64,000 nt of DNA, taken from assembly GCA_964016885.1 (NCBI GenBank), contig OZ024740.1, positions 3,121,336 to 3,185,335 of the forward strand, given 5' to 3'. Shown one piece after another: positions 14,531 through 25,500 of the stretch. The DNA comes from Eledone cirrhosa. Its lineage: Eukaryota > Mollusca > Cephalopoda > Octopoda > Eledonidae. A program made the position numbers and the translations under genes. Below the pieces are notes generated by a model that saw only the letters and a list, made by a program, of their open reading frames with translations, was not told the origin of the DNA and did no database searches. Every line of letters begins with the position of its first letter. The first letter of the stretch is position 1.

Positions 14531-16170
14531 GCTATCATCCCCCACACACAGAGATACAAGTACAGAGACAAGTAGAAGCCATCATCCCCCCCACACAGAG
14601 ATACAAGTACAGAGACAAGTAGAAGATATCATCACCCTCCACACAAAGATGCAAGTACAGAGACGAGTAGAAGCCATCATCCCCCCCACACAGAGATACA
14701 AGTACAGAGACAAGCAGAAGATATCATCACCCCCCACACAGAGATACAAGTACAGAGACAAGTAGAAGCCATCATGACCCCCCACACAGAGATACAAGTA
14801 CAGAGACAAGTAGAAGACATCATCACCCCCCACACAGAGATACAAGTACACAGACAAATAGAAGACATCGTCAACCCACACAGAGATACAAGTACAGAGA
14901 CAAGTAAAAGACATCATCACCCCCCACACAGAGATGCAAGTAGAGAGACAAGTAGAAGACATCATCACCCCCACACAGAGATACAAGTACAGAGACAAGT
15001 AGAAGACATCATCACCCCCCACACAGAGATACAAGTACAGAGACAAGTAGAAGACATCATCACCCCCACACAGAGATACAAGTACAGAGACAAGTAGAAG
15101 ATATCATCACCCCCCCCCCACACAGAGATACAAGTAGAGAGACAAGTAGAAGAAATCATCACACCCCACACAGAGATACAAGTACAGAGACAAGTAGAAG
15201 CCATCATCACCCCCCACACAGAGATACAAGTACAGAGACAAGTAGAAGATATCATCACCCCCCACACAGAGATACAAGTACAGAGACAAGTAGAAGCCAT
15301 CATCACCCCCCACACAGAGATACAAGTACAGAGACAAGTAGAAGCTATCATCCCCCACACACAGAGATACAAGTACAGAGACAAGTAGAAGCCATCATCC
15401 CCCCCCACACAGAGATACAAGTACAGAGACAAGTAGAAGATATCATCACCCTCCACACAAAGATGCAAGTACAGAGACGAGTAGAAGCCATCATCCCCCC
15501 CACACAGAGATACAAGTACAGAGACAAGCAGAAGATATCATCACCCCCCACACAGAGATACAAGTACAGAGACAAGTAGAAGCCATCATCACCCCCCACA
15601 CAGAGATACAAGTACAGAGACAAGTAGAAGCTATCATCCCCCACACACAGAGATACAAGTACAGAGACAAGTAGAAGCCATCATCCCCCCCACACAGAGA
15701 TACAAGTACAGAGACAAGTAGAAGATATCATCACCCTCCACACAAAGATGCAAGTACAGAGACGAGTAGAAGCCATCATCCCCCCCACACAGAGATACAA
15801 GTACAGAGACAAGCAGAAGATATCATCACCCCCCACACAGAGATACAAGTACAGAGACAAGTAGAAGCCATCATGACCCCCCACACAGAGATACAAGTAC
15901 AGAGACAAGTAGAAGACATCATCACCCCCCACACAGAGATACAAGTACACAGACAAATAGAAGACATCGTCAACCCACACAGAGATACAAGTACAGAGAC
16001 AAGTAAAAGACATCATCACCCCCCACACAGAGATGCAAGTAGAGAGACAAGTAGAAGACATCATCACCCCCACACAGAGATACAAGTACAGAGACAAGTA
16101 GAAGACATCATCACCCCCCACACAGAGATACAAGTACAGAGACAAGTAGAAGACATCATCACCCCCACAC
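14531..16170. repeat. 1099-bp higher-order repeat with an internal partial copy
   Basis: Translated variant strings at 14582-15046 and 15681-16145 on the minus strand are identical, and those at 14774-15097 and 15873-16196 on the plus strand are identical. Both give an exact 1099-bp offset. The marker GCTATCATCCCCCACACACA lies at 14531, 15344 and 15630, so a third, shorter copy is nested between the two (steps of 813 and 286 bp). Identity over more than 400 bp indicates a very recent duplication, or an assembly duplication. Confidence 0.8.
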
Positions 16171-17708
16171 AGAGATACAAGTACAGAGACAAGTAGAAGA
16201 TATCATCACCCCCCCCACACAGAGATACACGTACAGAGACAAGTAGAAGCCATCATCACCCCCCACACAGAGATACAAGTACAGAGACAAGTAGAAGCCA
16301 TCATCACCCCCCACACAGAGATACACGTACAGAGACAAGTAGAAGCCATCATCACCCCCCACACAGAGATACAAGTAGAGAGACAAGTAGAAGAAATCAT
16401 CACACCCCACACAGAGATACAAGTACAGAGACAAGTAGAAGCCATCATCACCCCCCACACAGAGATACAAGTACAGAGACAAGTAGAAGATATCATCACC
16501 CCCCACACAGAGATACAAGTACAGAGACAAGTAGAAGCCATCATCACCCCCCACACAGAGATACAAGTACAGAGACAAGTAGAAGCCATCATCACCCCCC
16601 ACACAGAGATACAAGTACAGAGACAAGTAGAAGCCATCACCCCCCCCCCACACACAGAGATGCAAGTAGAGAGACAAGTAGAAGACATCATCACCCCCAC
16701 ACAGAGATACAAGTACAGAGATAAGTAGAAGACATCATCACCCCCACACAGAGATACAAGTACAGAGACAAGTAGAAGATATCATCACCCCCCACACAGA
16801 GATACAAGTACAGAGACAAGTAGAAGATATCATCACCCCCACACAGAGATACAAGTACAGAGACAAGTAGAAGATATGATCACCCCCCACACAGAGATAC
16901 AAGTACAGAGACAAGTAGAAGATATCATCACCCCCCACATAGAGATACAAGTACAGAGACAAGTAGAAGATATCATCACCCCCCCCACACAGAGATACAC
17001 GTACAGAGACAAGTAGAAGCCATCATCACCCCCACACAGAGATACACGTACAGAGACAAGTAGAAGCCATCATCACCCCCCACACAGAGATACAAGTACA
17101 GAGACAAGTAGAAGATATCATCACACCCCACACAGAGATACACGTACAGAGACAAGTAGAAGCCATCATCACCCCCCACACAGAGATACAAGTACAGAGA
17201 CACGTAGAAGACATCATCACCCCCACACAGAGATACAAGTACACAGACAAGTAGAAGAAATCATCACCCCCCACACAGAGATGCAAGTACAGAGACAAGT
17301 AGAAGATATCATCACCCCCCACACAGAGATACAAGTACAGAGACAAGTAGAAGATATCACCCTCCACACAGAGATGCAAGTACAGAGACAAGTAGAAGCC
17401 ATCGTCACCCCCCACACAGAGATACAAGTACAGAGACAAGTAGAAGATATCATCACCCCCCACACAGAGATACAAGTACAGAGACAAGTAGAAGACATCA
17501 TCACCCCTCACACAGAGATACAAGTACAGAGACAAGTAGAAGATATGATCACCCCCCACACAGAGATGCAAGTACGAGACAAGTAGAAGATATCATCACC
17601 CCCCACACAGAGATACAAGTACAGAGACAAGTAGAAGCCATCATCACCCCCCACACAGAGATACAAGTACAGAGACAAGGAGAAGCCATCATCACCCCCC
17701 ACACACAG

Positions 17709-17843
17709 GTAAATATATTTGATATTAAAGCTGTTGAATCTTACCTTACCATATATGGAGACATTGACAGAACCTTTCAAAATAATGTACCACGATTTAC
17801 CTTCATCACCTTGACGGAATACTGAAATATAGAAAGAGATATA
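17709..17843. other. Unique AT-rich spacer between two arrays
   Basis: About 135 bp with no repeat of either neighbouring array. It starts at the last 48-bp unit (ending ACACACAG) with GTAAATATAT and ends at AAGAGATATA, where the GGT array begins. It contains no convincing ORF, RNA gene or promoter. It is the only non-repetitive, non-transposon DNA in the window and would be the natural anchor for locating this locus in a genome. Confidence 0.85.
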
Positions 17844-17940
17844 GTGGTGGTGGTGGTGGTGGAGGTGGTGGTGGCAGTGGTGGTGGAGGTTGTGATGGTG
17901 GTGGTGATGGTGGTGGTGGTGGTGGTGGTGGTGGTGGTGG

Positions 17941-18160
17941 TGTGGTGGTGGAGGTGGTGGTGGCAGTGGTGGTGGAGGTGGTGATGGTTGTGGTGATCGT
18001 GGTGGTGGTGGTGGTGGTGGTGGTGGTGGTGGTGGTGGTGGAGGTGGTGGTGGAGGTGGTGGTGGTGGTGGTGGTGGTGGTGGTGGTGGTGTGGTGGTGG
18101 AGGTGGTGGTGGCAGTGGTGGTGGAGGTGGTGATGGTTGTGGTGATCGTGGTGGTGGTGG
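17941..18160. repeat. 149-bp direct duplication inside the GGT array
   Basis: The interruption pattern starting TGTGGTGGTGGAGG at 17941 and continuing through GGCAGTGG, GATGGTTGTGG and TGATCGTGG recurs at 18090. The matching positions 17942 and 18091 differ by 149 bp. Non-GGT triplets occur in the same order in both, so this is a copied block and not independent microsatellite slippage. Confidence 0.8.
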
Positions 18161-18547
18161 TGGTGGTGGTGGTGGTGGTGGTGGTGGTGGGGGTGGTGGT
18201 GGCAGTGGTGGTGGAGGTGGTGATGGTGGTGGTGATGGTGGTGGAAGTGTTAGTGGTGGTGGTGGTGGTGGTGGTGTTGGTGGAGGTGGTGATGGTGGTG
18301 GTGATGGTGGTGGAAGTGTTAGTGGTGGTGGTGGTGGTGGTGGTGGTGGTGGTGGTGGAGGTGGTGATGGTGGTGGTAGTGGTGGTGGAAGTGTTAGTGG
18401 TGGTGGTGGTGGTGGAGGTGGTGGTGGTGGTGGTGGTGGTGGTGGCGATGTTAGTGGTGGTGGTGGTGGTGGGGGGGTAGTGGTGGTGGGGGTGATGGTG
18501 GGGTGGGTGGAGGTGGCAGTGGTGATGGTGATGGTGATGATGGTCAT

Positions 18548-18676
18548 GGGAGGTGGTGGTGTTAGTGGTGGTGATGGTGATGATGGTGATGGGAGGTGGT
18601 GGTGTTAGTGGTGGTGATGGTGATGATGGTGATGGGAGGTGGTGGTGTTAGTGGTGGTGATGGTGATGATGGTGAT
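18548..18676. repeat. 43-bp direct repeat, three copies
   Basis: GGGAGGTGGTGGTGTTAGTG begins at 18548, 18591 and 18634, each followed by GTGGTGATGGTGATGATGG, giving an exact 43-bp period. Since 43 is not a multiple of three, the copies shift the triplet phase. This argues against coding use of this stretch. Confidence 0.85.
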
Positions 18677-18924
18677 GGTAGTGGTAGTGGTAGTGGTGGT
18701 GGTGGTGGTGATGGTAGTGGTAGTGGTGGTGGTGGCAGTGGTGATGGTGATGATGGGTGGTGATGGTGGTGATGGTGATGGTAGTGGTAGTGGTAGTGGT
18801 GGTGGTGATGGTGATGGTAATGGTAGTGGTGTTGGTGGTGGTCATGGTGGTAGTGGTGGTAATGGCAGTGGTGGTGCTGGTGCTGGTAGTGGTGGTGGTG
18901 GTGGTTGTGGTGGTGGTGATAGTG

Positions 18925-19088
18925 GTTGATGTTGTGGTGGTTATTGTAGAGGTTGTAGTTGTTGTTGTAGTTGTTGTAGTTATTGTTGTTGTAGTTGTTG
19001 TTGTAGGGTTTGTAGTTGTTGATGTTGTAGTTGTTGTTGTAGTAGTAGTTGTAGTAGTGGTTGTAGTTGCTGTTGTAGTTGTTGTAGT
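18925..19088. repeat. (GTT/GTA)n degenerate trinucleotide tract
   Basis: From 18925 the triplets change from GGT to GTT and GTA (for example GTTGTTGTAGTTGTTGTAG) until GTAGTAAACCTCACTAATAC at about 19081-19100, where the next array starts. The change from GG-containing to G-poor triplets is gradual, so this tract probably derives from, or grew next to, the GGT array. Confidence 0.9.
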
Positions 19089-21009
19089 AAACCTCACTAA
19101 TACCTCACTAGACCTCACTAGACCTCACTAGACCTCACTAGACCTCACAAGACCTCACTAATACCTCACTAGACCTCACTAGACCTCACTAGACCTCACT
19201 AGACCTCACTAGACCTCACAAGACCTCACTAATACCTCACTAGACCTCACTAATACCTCACTAGACCTCACTAATACCTCACTAGACCTCACTAGACCTC
19301 ACTAATACCTCACTAGACCTCACTAGACCTCACAAGACCTCACTAATAACTCAATAATAGCCCACTAGACCTCACTAATACCTCACTAGACCTCACTAGA
19401 TCTCACTAATACCTCACTAGACCTCACTAGACCTCACTAGACCTCACTAGACCTCACAAGACCTCACTAATACCTCACTAGACCTCACTAATACCTCACT
19501 AATGCCTCACTAAAACCTCACTAATACCTCACTAGACCTCATTAGACCTCACTAATACATCATTAATACCTCACTAGACCTCGCTAGACATCACTAATAC
19601 CCCACTAATACCTCACTAGACCTTATTAATACCTCACTAGACCCCACTAAAACCTCACTAGACCTCACTAATACCTCACTAATACCTCACTAGACCTCAC
19701 TAATACCTCACTAGATTTCACTAATACCTCACTAGGTTTCACTAATACCTCACAAGACCTCACTTATGCCTCACTAATACCTCTCTAATACCTCACTAGA
19801 CCTCACTAATTCCTCACTAACACCTCAATAATTTCTCATTAATACCTGACTAATACCTCACTAGCATCACACTAGACCTCACTAAACCTCACTAATACAT
19901 CACTAATACCTCACTAATACCTCACTAGACCTCACTAATACCTCACTAGACCTCACTAGACCTCACAAATACCTAACTAATACCTCACTATACTTCACTA
20001 ATACCTCACTAATACCTCATTAGACATCACTAATACCTCACTAATACCTCACTAGACCTAACTAATACCTCACTATACTTCACTAATACCTCACTAATAC
20101 CACACTAGACGTCACTAATAACTCACTAATACTTCACTAGACCTAACTAATACCTCACTAATATCTCACTAGACCTAACTAATACCTCACTAATACCTCA
20201 CTAGAACTCACTAATACCTCACTAATAACTCAATAATACTCCACTAATACCTCACTAATACCTCACTAGACATCATTAGACCTCACTAATACATCATTAA
20301 TACCTCACTAGACCTCGCTAGACCTCATTAATACCCCACTAATACCTCACTAGACCTTACTAATACCTCACTAGACCCCACTAAAACCTCACTAGACCTC
20401 ACTAATACCTCACTAATACCTCACTAATACCTCACTAGACCTCACTAATACCTCACTAGGTTTCACTAATACCTCAATAGACCTCACTTATAACTCAATA
20501 ATAGCTCACTAGACGTCACTAGACGTCACTAATACCTCACTAGACCTCACTAATAACTCAATAATAGCCCACTAGACCTCACTAATACCTCACTAGACCT
20601 CAATAATATCTAGCTAGACCTCACTAGACCTCACTAATATCCTCACTAATACCTCACTAGACCTCACTTATAACAAACTAATAGCTCACTAGATCCCACT
20701 AATACCTCACTAATACCTCACTAGAGCACACTAATACCCAGCTAGACCTCACTAGACTTCACTAATACCTCACGAGACCTCACTAATACCTCACTAGACC
20801 TCACTAATACCTCACTAATACCTCACTAGAGCTCACTAATACCTCACTAGATCTCACTAGACCTCACTAATACCTCACTAATAGCTCACAAACCTCACTA
20901 ATACCTCACGAGACCTCACTAATACCTCACTATTACCTCACTAATACCTTACTAGACCTCACTAGACGTCACTAAAGCTCACTAATACCTCACTAATACC
21001 TCACTAGAC

Positions 21010-21033
21010 CTAGTGAGGTATTAACCTCACTAG
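21010..21033. repeat. Single inverted satellite unit forming a perfect palindrome
   Basis: CTAGTGAGGT at 21010-21019 is the exact reverse complement of ACCTCACTAG at 21024-21033, separated by ATTA. Elsewhere the units I read all point the same way, so this is a one-unit inversion or fold-back event. Confidence 0.85.
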
Positions 21034-22599
21034 ACCCCACTAGACCTCGCTAATACCTAACTAACACATTACTAATACCTCACTAGACCTCACTAATACC
21101 TATCTAGACCTGACTAATACCTGACTAATACCTCACTAATACTTGACTAATACCTTACTAATACCTCACTAGATCTCACTAATACCTCACTAGACGTCAC
21201 TAGACCTTACTAATACCTTGCTAATACCTCACTAATACCTCACTAAGACCACACTAGACCACTCTAATACCTCACTAATAGCTCACTAGAGACTATTAGT
21301 ACCTTACTAGATCTCACTAATACCTCACTAGACCTCACTACACCTCACTAGACCTCACTAATACCTCACTAATACCTCACTAGACATCACTAATACCTCA
21401 CGAATACCTCATTAATACCTCACTAATACCTCACTAGACCTCACTAGACCTCGCTAATACCTCACTAATACGTCACTAATACCTCACTAGACCTCACTAA
21501 TACCTCACTAGACCTCACTAATACCTCACTAATACCTCACTAATACCTCGCTAGACCTAACTAATAACTCACTAGACCTCACTAATACCTCACTAATACC
21601 TTCACTAGACCTCACTAATACCTCACTAGACCTCAGTAGACCTCACTAATACCTCACTAGACCGCACTAGACCTCACTAATACCTCACTAATGCCTCACT
21701 AATACCTCACTAGATCTCACTAATACCTCACTAATACCTCACTAGACCTCAGTAATAACTCACTAATACCTCACTAGACCTCACTAATACCTCACTAGAC
21801 CTGACTAATAGCTCACTAATACCTCACTAGACATCACTAATACCTCACGAATACCTCATTAATACCTCACTAATACCTCACTAGACCTCACTAGACCTCG
21901 CTAATACCTCACTAATACGTCACTAATACCTCACTGGACCTCACTAATACCTCACTAGACCTCACTAATACCTCACTAATACATCACTAATACCTCACTA
22001 GACCTCACTAATACCTCAATAATACCTCACTAGACCTCAGTAATACCTCACTAATACCTCACTAGACCTCACTAATACCTCACTAGACCTCACTAATACC
22101 TCACTAATACATCACTAATACCTCACTAGACCTCACTAATACCTCAATAATACCTCACTAGACCTCAGTAATACCTCACTAATACCGCACTAGACCTCAC
22201 TAGACCTCACTAGACCTCACTAGACCTCACTAAACCTCACTAATACCTCTCTAATACCTCACTAGACCTCACTAATACCTCACTAGATCTCCCTAGACAT
22301 CACTAATACATCACTAATACCTCACGAGACCTCACTAATACCTCACTAATGCCTCACTAATACCTCACTAGAACTCACTAATACATCACTAATACCTCAC
22401 TAGACCTCACTCATACCTCACTAATACCTCACTAGACCTCAGTAATACCTCACAAATACCTCACTAGACCTCACTAATACACCACTAATACCACACTAAT
22501 ACCTCACTAATAGCGCACTAGACCTCACTAGACCTCACTAGACCTCACTAGACCTCACTAAACCTCACTAATACCTCTCTAATACCTCACTAATACCTC

Positions 22600-25500
22600 A
22601 CTAATACCTCACTAGACCTCGCTAGACCTCACTAATACCCCACTAATACCTCACTAGAGCTAACTAATACCTCACTAGATCCCACTAATACCTCACTAGA
22701 CCTCACTAGACCTCACTAATACATTCACTAAACCTCACTAATACCTCATTAAACCTGACTAATAGCTCACTAATACCTCACTAATACCTCACTAGACCTC
22801 ACTAGACCTCACTAATACATTCACTAAACCTCACTAATACCTAATTAAACCTGACTAATACCGCACTAATACCTCACTAATACCTCACTAGACCTCACTA
22901 GACCTCACTAATACATTCACTAAACCTCACTAATACCTCACAATATCTCACTAATACCTCACTAAACCTGACTAATACTTCACTAGACCACACTAATACC
23001 TGACTAATACCTCACTAATTGCTCACTAGAGATCACTAGTATCTCACTAGAACTAGCTAATACCTCACTAATACCTCACTAGACCTCTGTAGTACCTCCC
23101 TAATACCTCACTAATACCTCACTATTACCTCACTAATACCTCACTAATACCTCTCTAGACCTCGCTAGACCTCACTAATACCCCACTAATACCTCACTAG
23201 AGCTAACTAATACCTCACTAGATCCCACTAATACCTCACTAGACCTCACTAATACCTCAGTAGACCTCACTAATACCTCACTAGTCCTCACTAAAACCTC
23301 ACTAATATCTCACTAATACCTCATTAGACCTCACTAGACCTTACTAATGCCTCACTAGACCTCACTAATATCTCACTAGACCAGACTAATACCATAGTAG
23401 ACCTCACTAATACCTCACTAATACATTACTAGACCTCACTAGACTTCACTAATACCTCACTAGACGTCACTAATACCTCAATAATACCTCAGTAGACCTC
23501 ACTTATACCACACTAATACCTCACTAGACCTCACTTATACCTCAGTAATACCTCACCAATCACTCACTAGACCTCACTAATACCTCACTAATACCTCACT
23601 AATACCTCACTAGACCTCACTAGAGCTCACTAATACCTCACTAATACCTCACTAGACCTCACTAATACCTCACTAATACCTCACAAGACTTCAGTAATAC
23701 CTCACTAATACCTCACTAATACCTCACTAGACCTCACTAAACCTCATTAATACCACACTAATACTTCACTCATACCTCACTAGACCTCACTAATACGTCA
23801 CTAATACCTCACTAGACCTCAGTAATACCTCACTAATACCTCACTAGACCTCACTAATACCTCTCTAATACCTCACCAGAGCTCACTAATACCTCACTAA
23901 ACCTCACTAATACCTCACTAATACCTCACTAATACCTCACTAATACCTCACTAATACCTCGCTAGACCTCACTAATACCTCACTAGACCTCAGTAATACC
24001 TCACTAATACCTCACTAATACCTCACTAGACCTCACTAATACACCACTAATACCACACTAATACCTCACTAATACCGCACTAGACCTCACTAGACCTCAC
24101 TAGACCTCACTAGACCTCACTAAACCTCACTAATACCTCTCTAATACCTCACTAGACCTCACTAATACCTCACTAGACCTCACTAATACCTCACTAATGC
24201 CTCACTAATACCTCACTAGATCTCACTAATACATCACTAATACCTCACTAGACCTCACTAATACCTCACTAATACCTCACTAGACATCAGTAATACCTCA
24301 CTAGAGCTCACTAATACCTCACTAGACCTCACTAATACCTCACTAATTCCTCGCTAGTCCTCACTAATACCTCACTAGACCTCACTAATAGCTCACTAAT
24401 ACCTCACTAATACCTCACTAGACCTCACTAATACCTCACTAAACCTCACTAATACCTCACTAACACCTCACTAGACCTCACTAGACCTCACTAATGCCTC
24501 ACTAATACTTCACTAGACCTCGCTAATACGTCACTAATACCTCACTAATACCTCACTAGACCTCACTAATACCTCACTAGACCTGACTAATACCTGACTA
24601 ATACCTCACTAGACCTCACTAAAACCTCACTAATACCTCACTAATACCTCACTAATACCTCACTAATACCTCACAAGTACCTCTCTAATACCTCACTAAT
24701 ACCTCACTAATACCTCACTAATACCTCACTAATACCTCACTAGACCTCTCTAATACCTCAGTAATATCTCACGAGACCTAACTAATACCTCACTAATACC
24801 CCACTCGATCTCACTAATACCTCACTAATACCTCACTAGACTTCACTAATACCTCACTAATACCTCACTAATACCTCACTAATACCTCACTAATACCTCA
24901 CTAGACTTCACTAATACCTCACTAATACCTCACTAATACCTCACTAATAGCCCACAAGACCTCACGAATACCTCACGAATACCTCACTAATACCTTACTA
25001 AACCTGACTAATACTTCACTAGACCACACTAATACCTGACTAATACCTCATTAATTGCTCACTAGAGATCACTAGTATCTCACTAGAACTAGCTAATACC
25101 TCACTAATACCTCACTAGACCTCTGTAGTACCTCCCTAATACCTCAGTAATACCTCACTAATACCTCACTAATACCTCACTAATACCTCACTAGACCTCG
25201 CTAGACCTCACTAATACCCCACTAATACCTCACTAGAGCTAACTAATACCTCACTAGATCCCACTAATACCTCACTAGACCTCACTAATACCTTAGTAGA
25301 CCTCACTAATACCTCACTAGTCCTCACTAAAACCTCACTAATATCTAACTAATACCTCACTAGACCTTACTAATGCCTCACTAGACCTCATAAATATCTC
25401 ACTAGACCACACTAATACCATAGTAGACCTGACTAATACCTCACTAATACATTACTAGACCTCACTAAACTTCACTAATACCTCACTAGACGTCACTAAT

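Larger units (their letters stand above)
1..17708. repeat. 48-bp minisatellite array, about 370 units
   Basis: The region is continuous head-to-tail copies of a 48-bp unit; 621-668 is a representative copy. Each unit contains CACAGAGATACAAGTACAGA, then GACAAGTAGAAG, a variable triplet region (CCATC, ATATC or ACATC), ATCA and a run of 4-8 C. Loss of one C gives 47-bp units, so the reading frame shifts often. Because 48 is a multiple of three and two frames per strand lack stops, long spurious ORFs run in both directions, for example 225-1145 on the minus strand. No spacers, gene or conserved domain is visible. The array is still open at the left window edge. The plus strand is rich in A and C and poor in T. 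I am sure of the repeat; its genomic location and function are unknown. Confidence 0.97.
17844..18924. repeat. Imperfect (GGT)n trinucleotide array, about 1.1 kb
   Basis: Nearly every triplet is GGT/GTG/TGG, with scattered GAT, GAG, AGT and GTT interruptions. Longer internal periodicity is visible (149-bp and 43-bp duplications, listed separately). Valine-only or proline/threonine/histidine-only ORFs here, such as 18091-18480 and 17777-18547, are translations of the triplet repeat and not proteins. The G-rich strand is the plus strand. (GGT)n DNA is known to be able to fold into tetraplex structures; whether this copy does so is not shown by the sequence. Confidence 0.95.

Noticed and set aside
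1..17708. CRISPR array
   Set aside because: Repeats are contiguous with no unique spacers, there are no cas genes, and the context is eukaryotic.
225..17780. Dozens of minus-strand ORFs rich in Cys, Leu, Tyr and Ser (up to 306 codons), and plus-strand Thr/His/Arg-rich ORFs
   Set aside because: They are translations of the 48-bp unit, which has no stop in two frames per strand. They hop frame wherever the C-run changes length, overlap on both strands, and show no domain or start context.
17709..17843. Exon or small RNA gene in the unique spacer
   Set aside because: No codon-like pattern, cloverleaf or paired acceptor and donor sites could be made out. The CAG|GTAAAT at its left edge is a single weak signal.
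17777..19131. Poly-valine, poly-threonine and poly-proline/histidine ORFs
   Set aside because: They are direct read-outs of GGT/GTG and GTT/GTA triplet repeats; the 43- and 149-bp duplications ignore codon phase.
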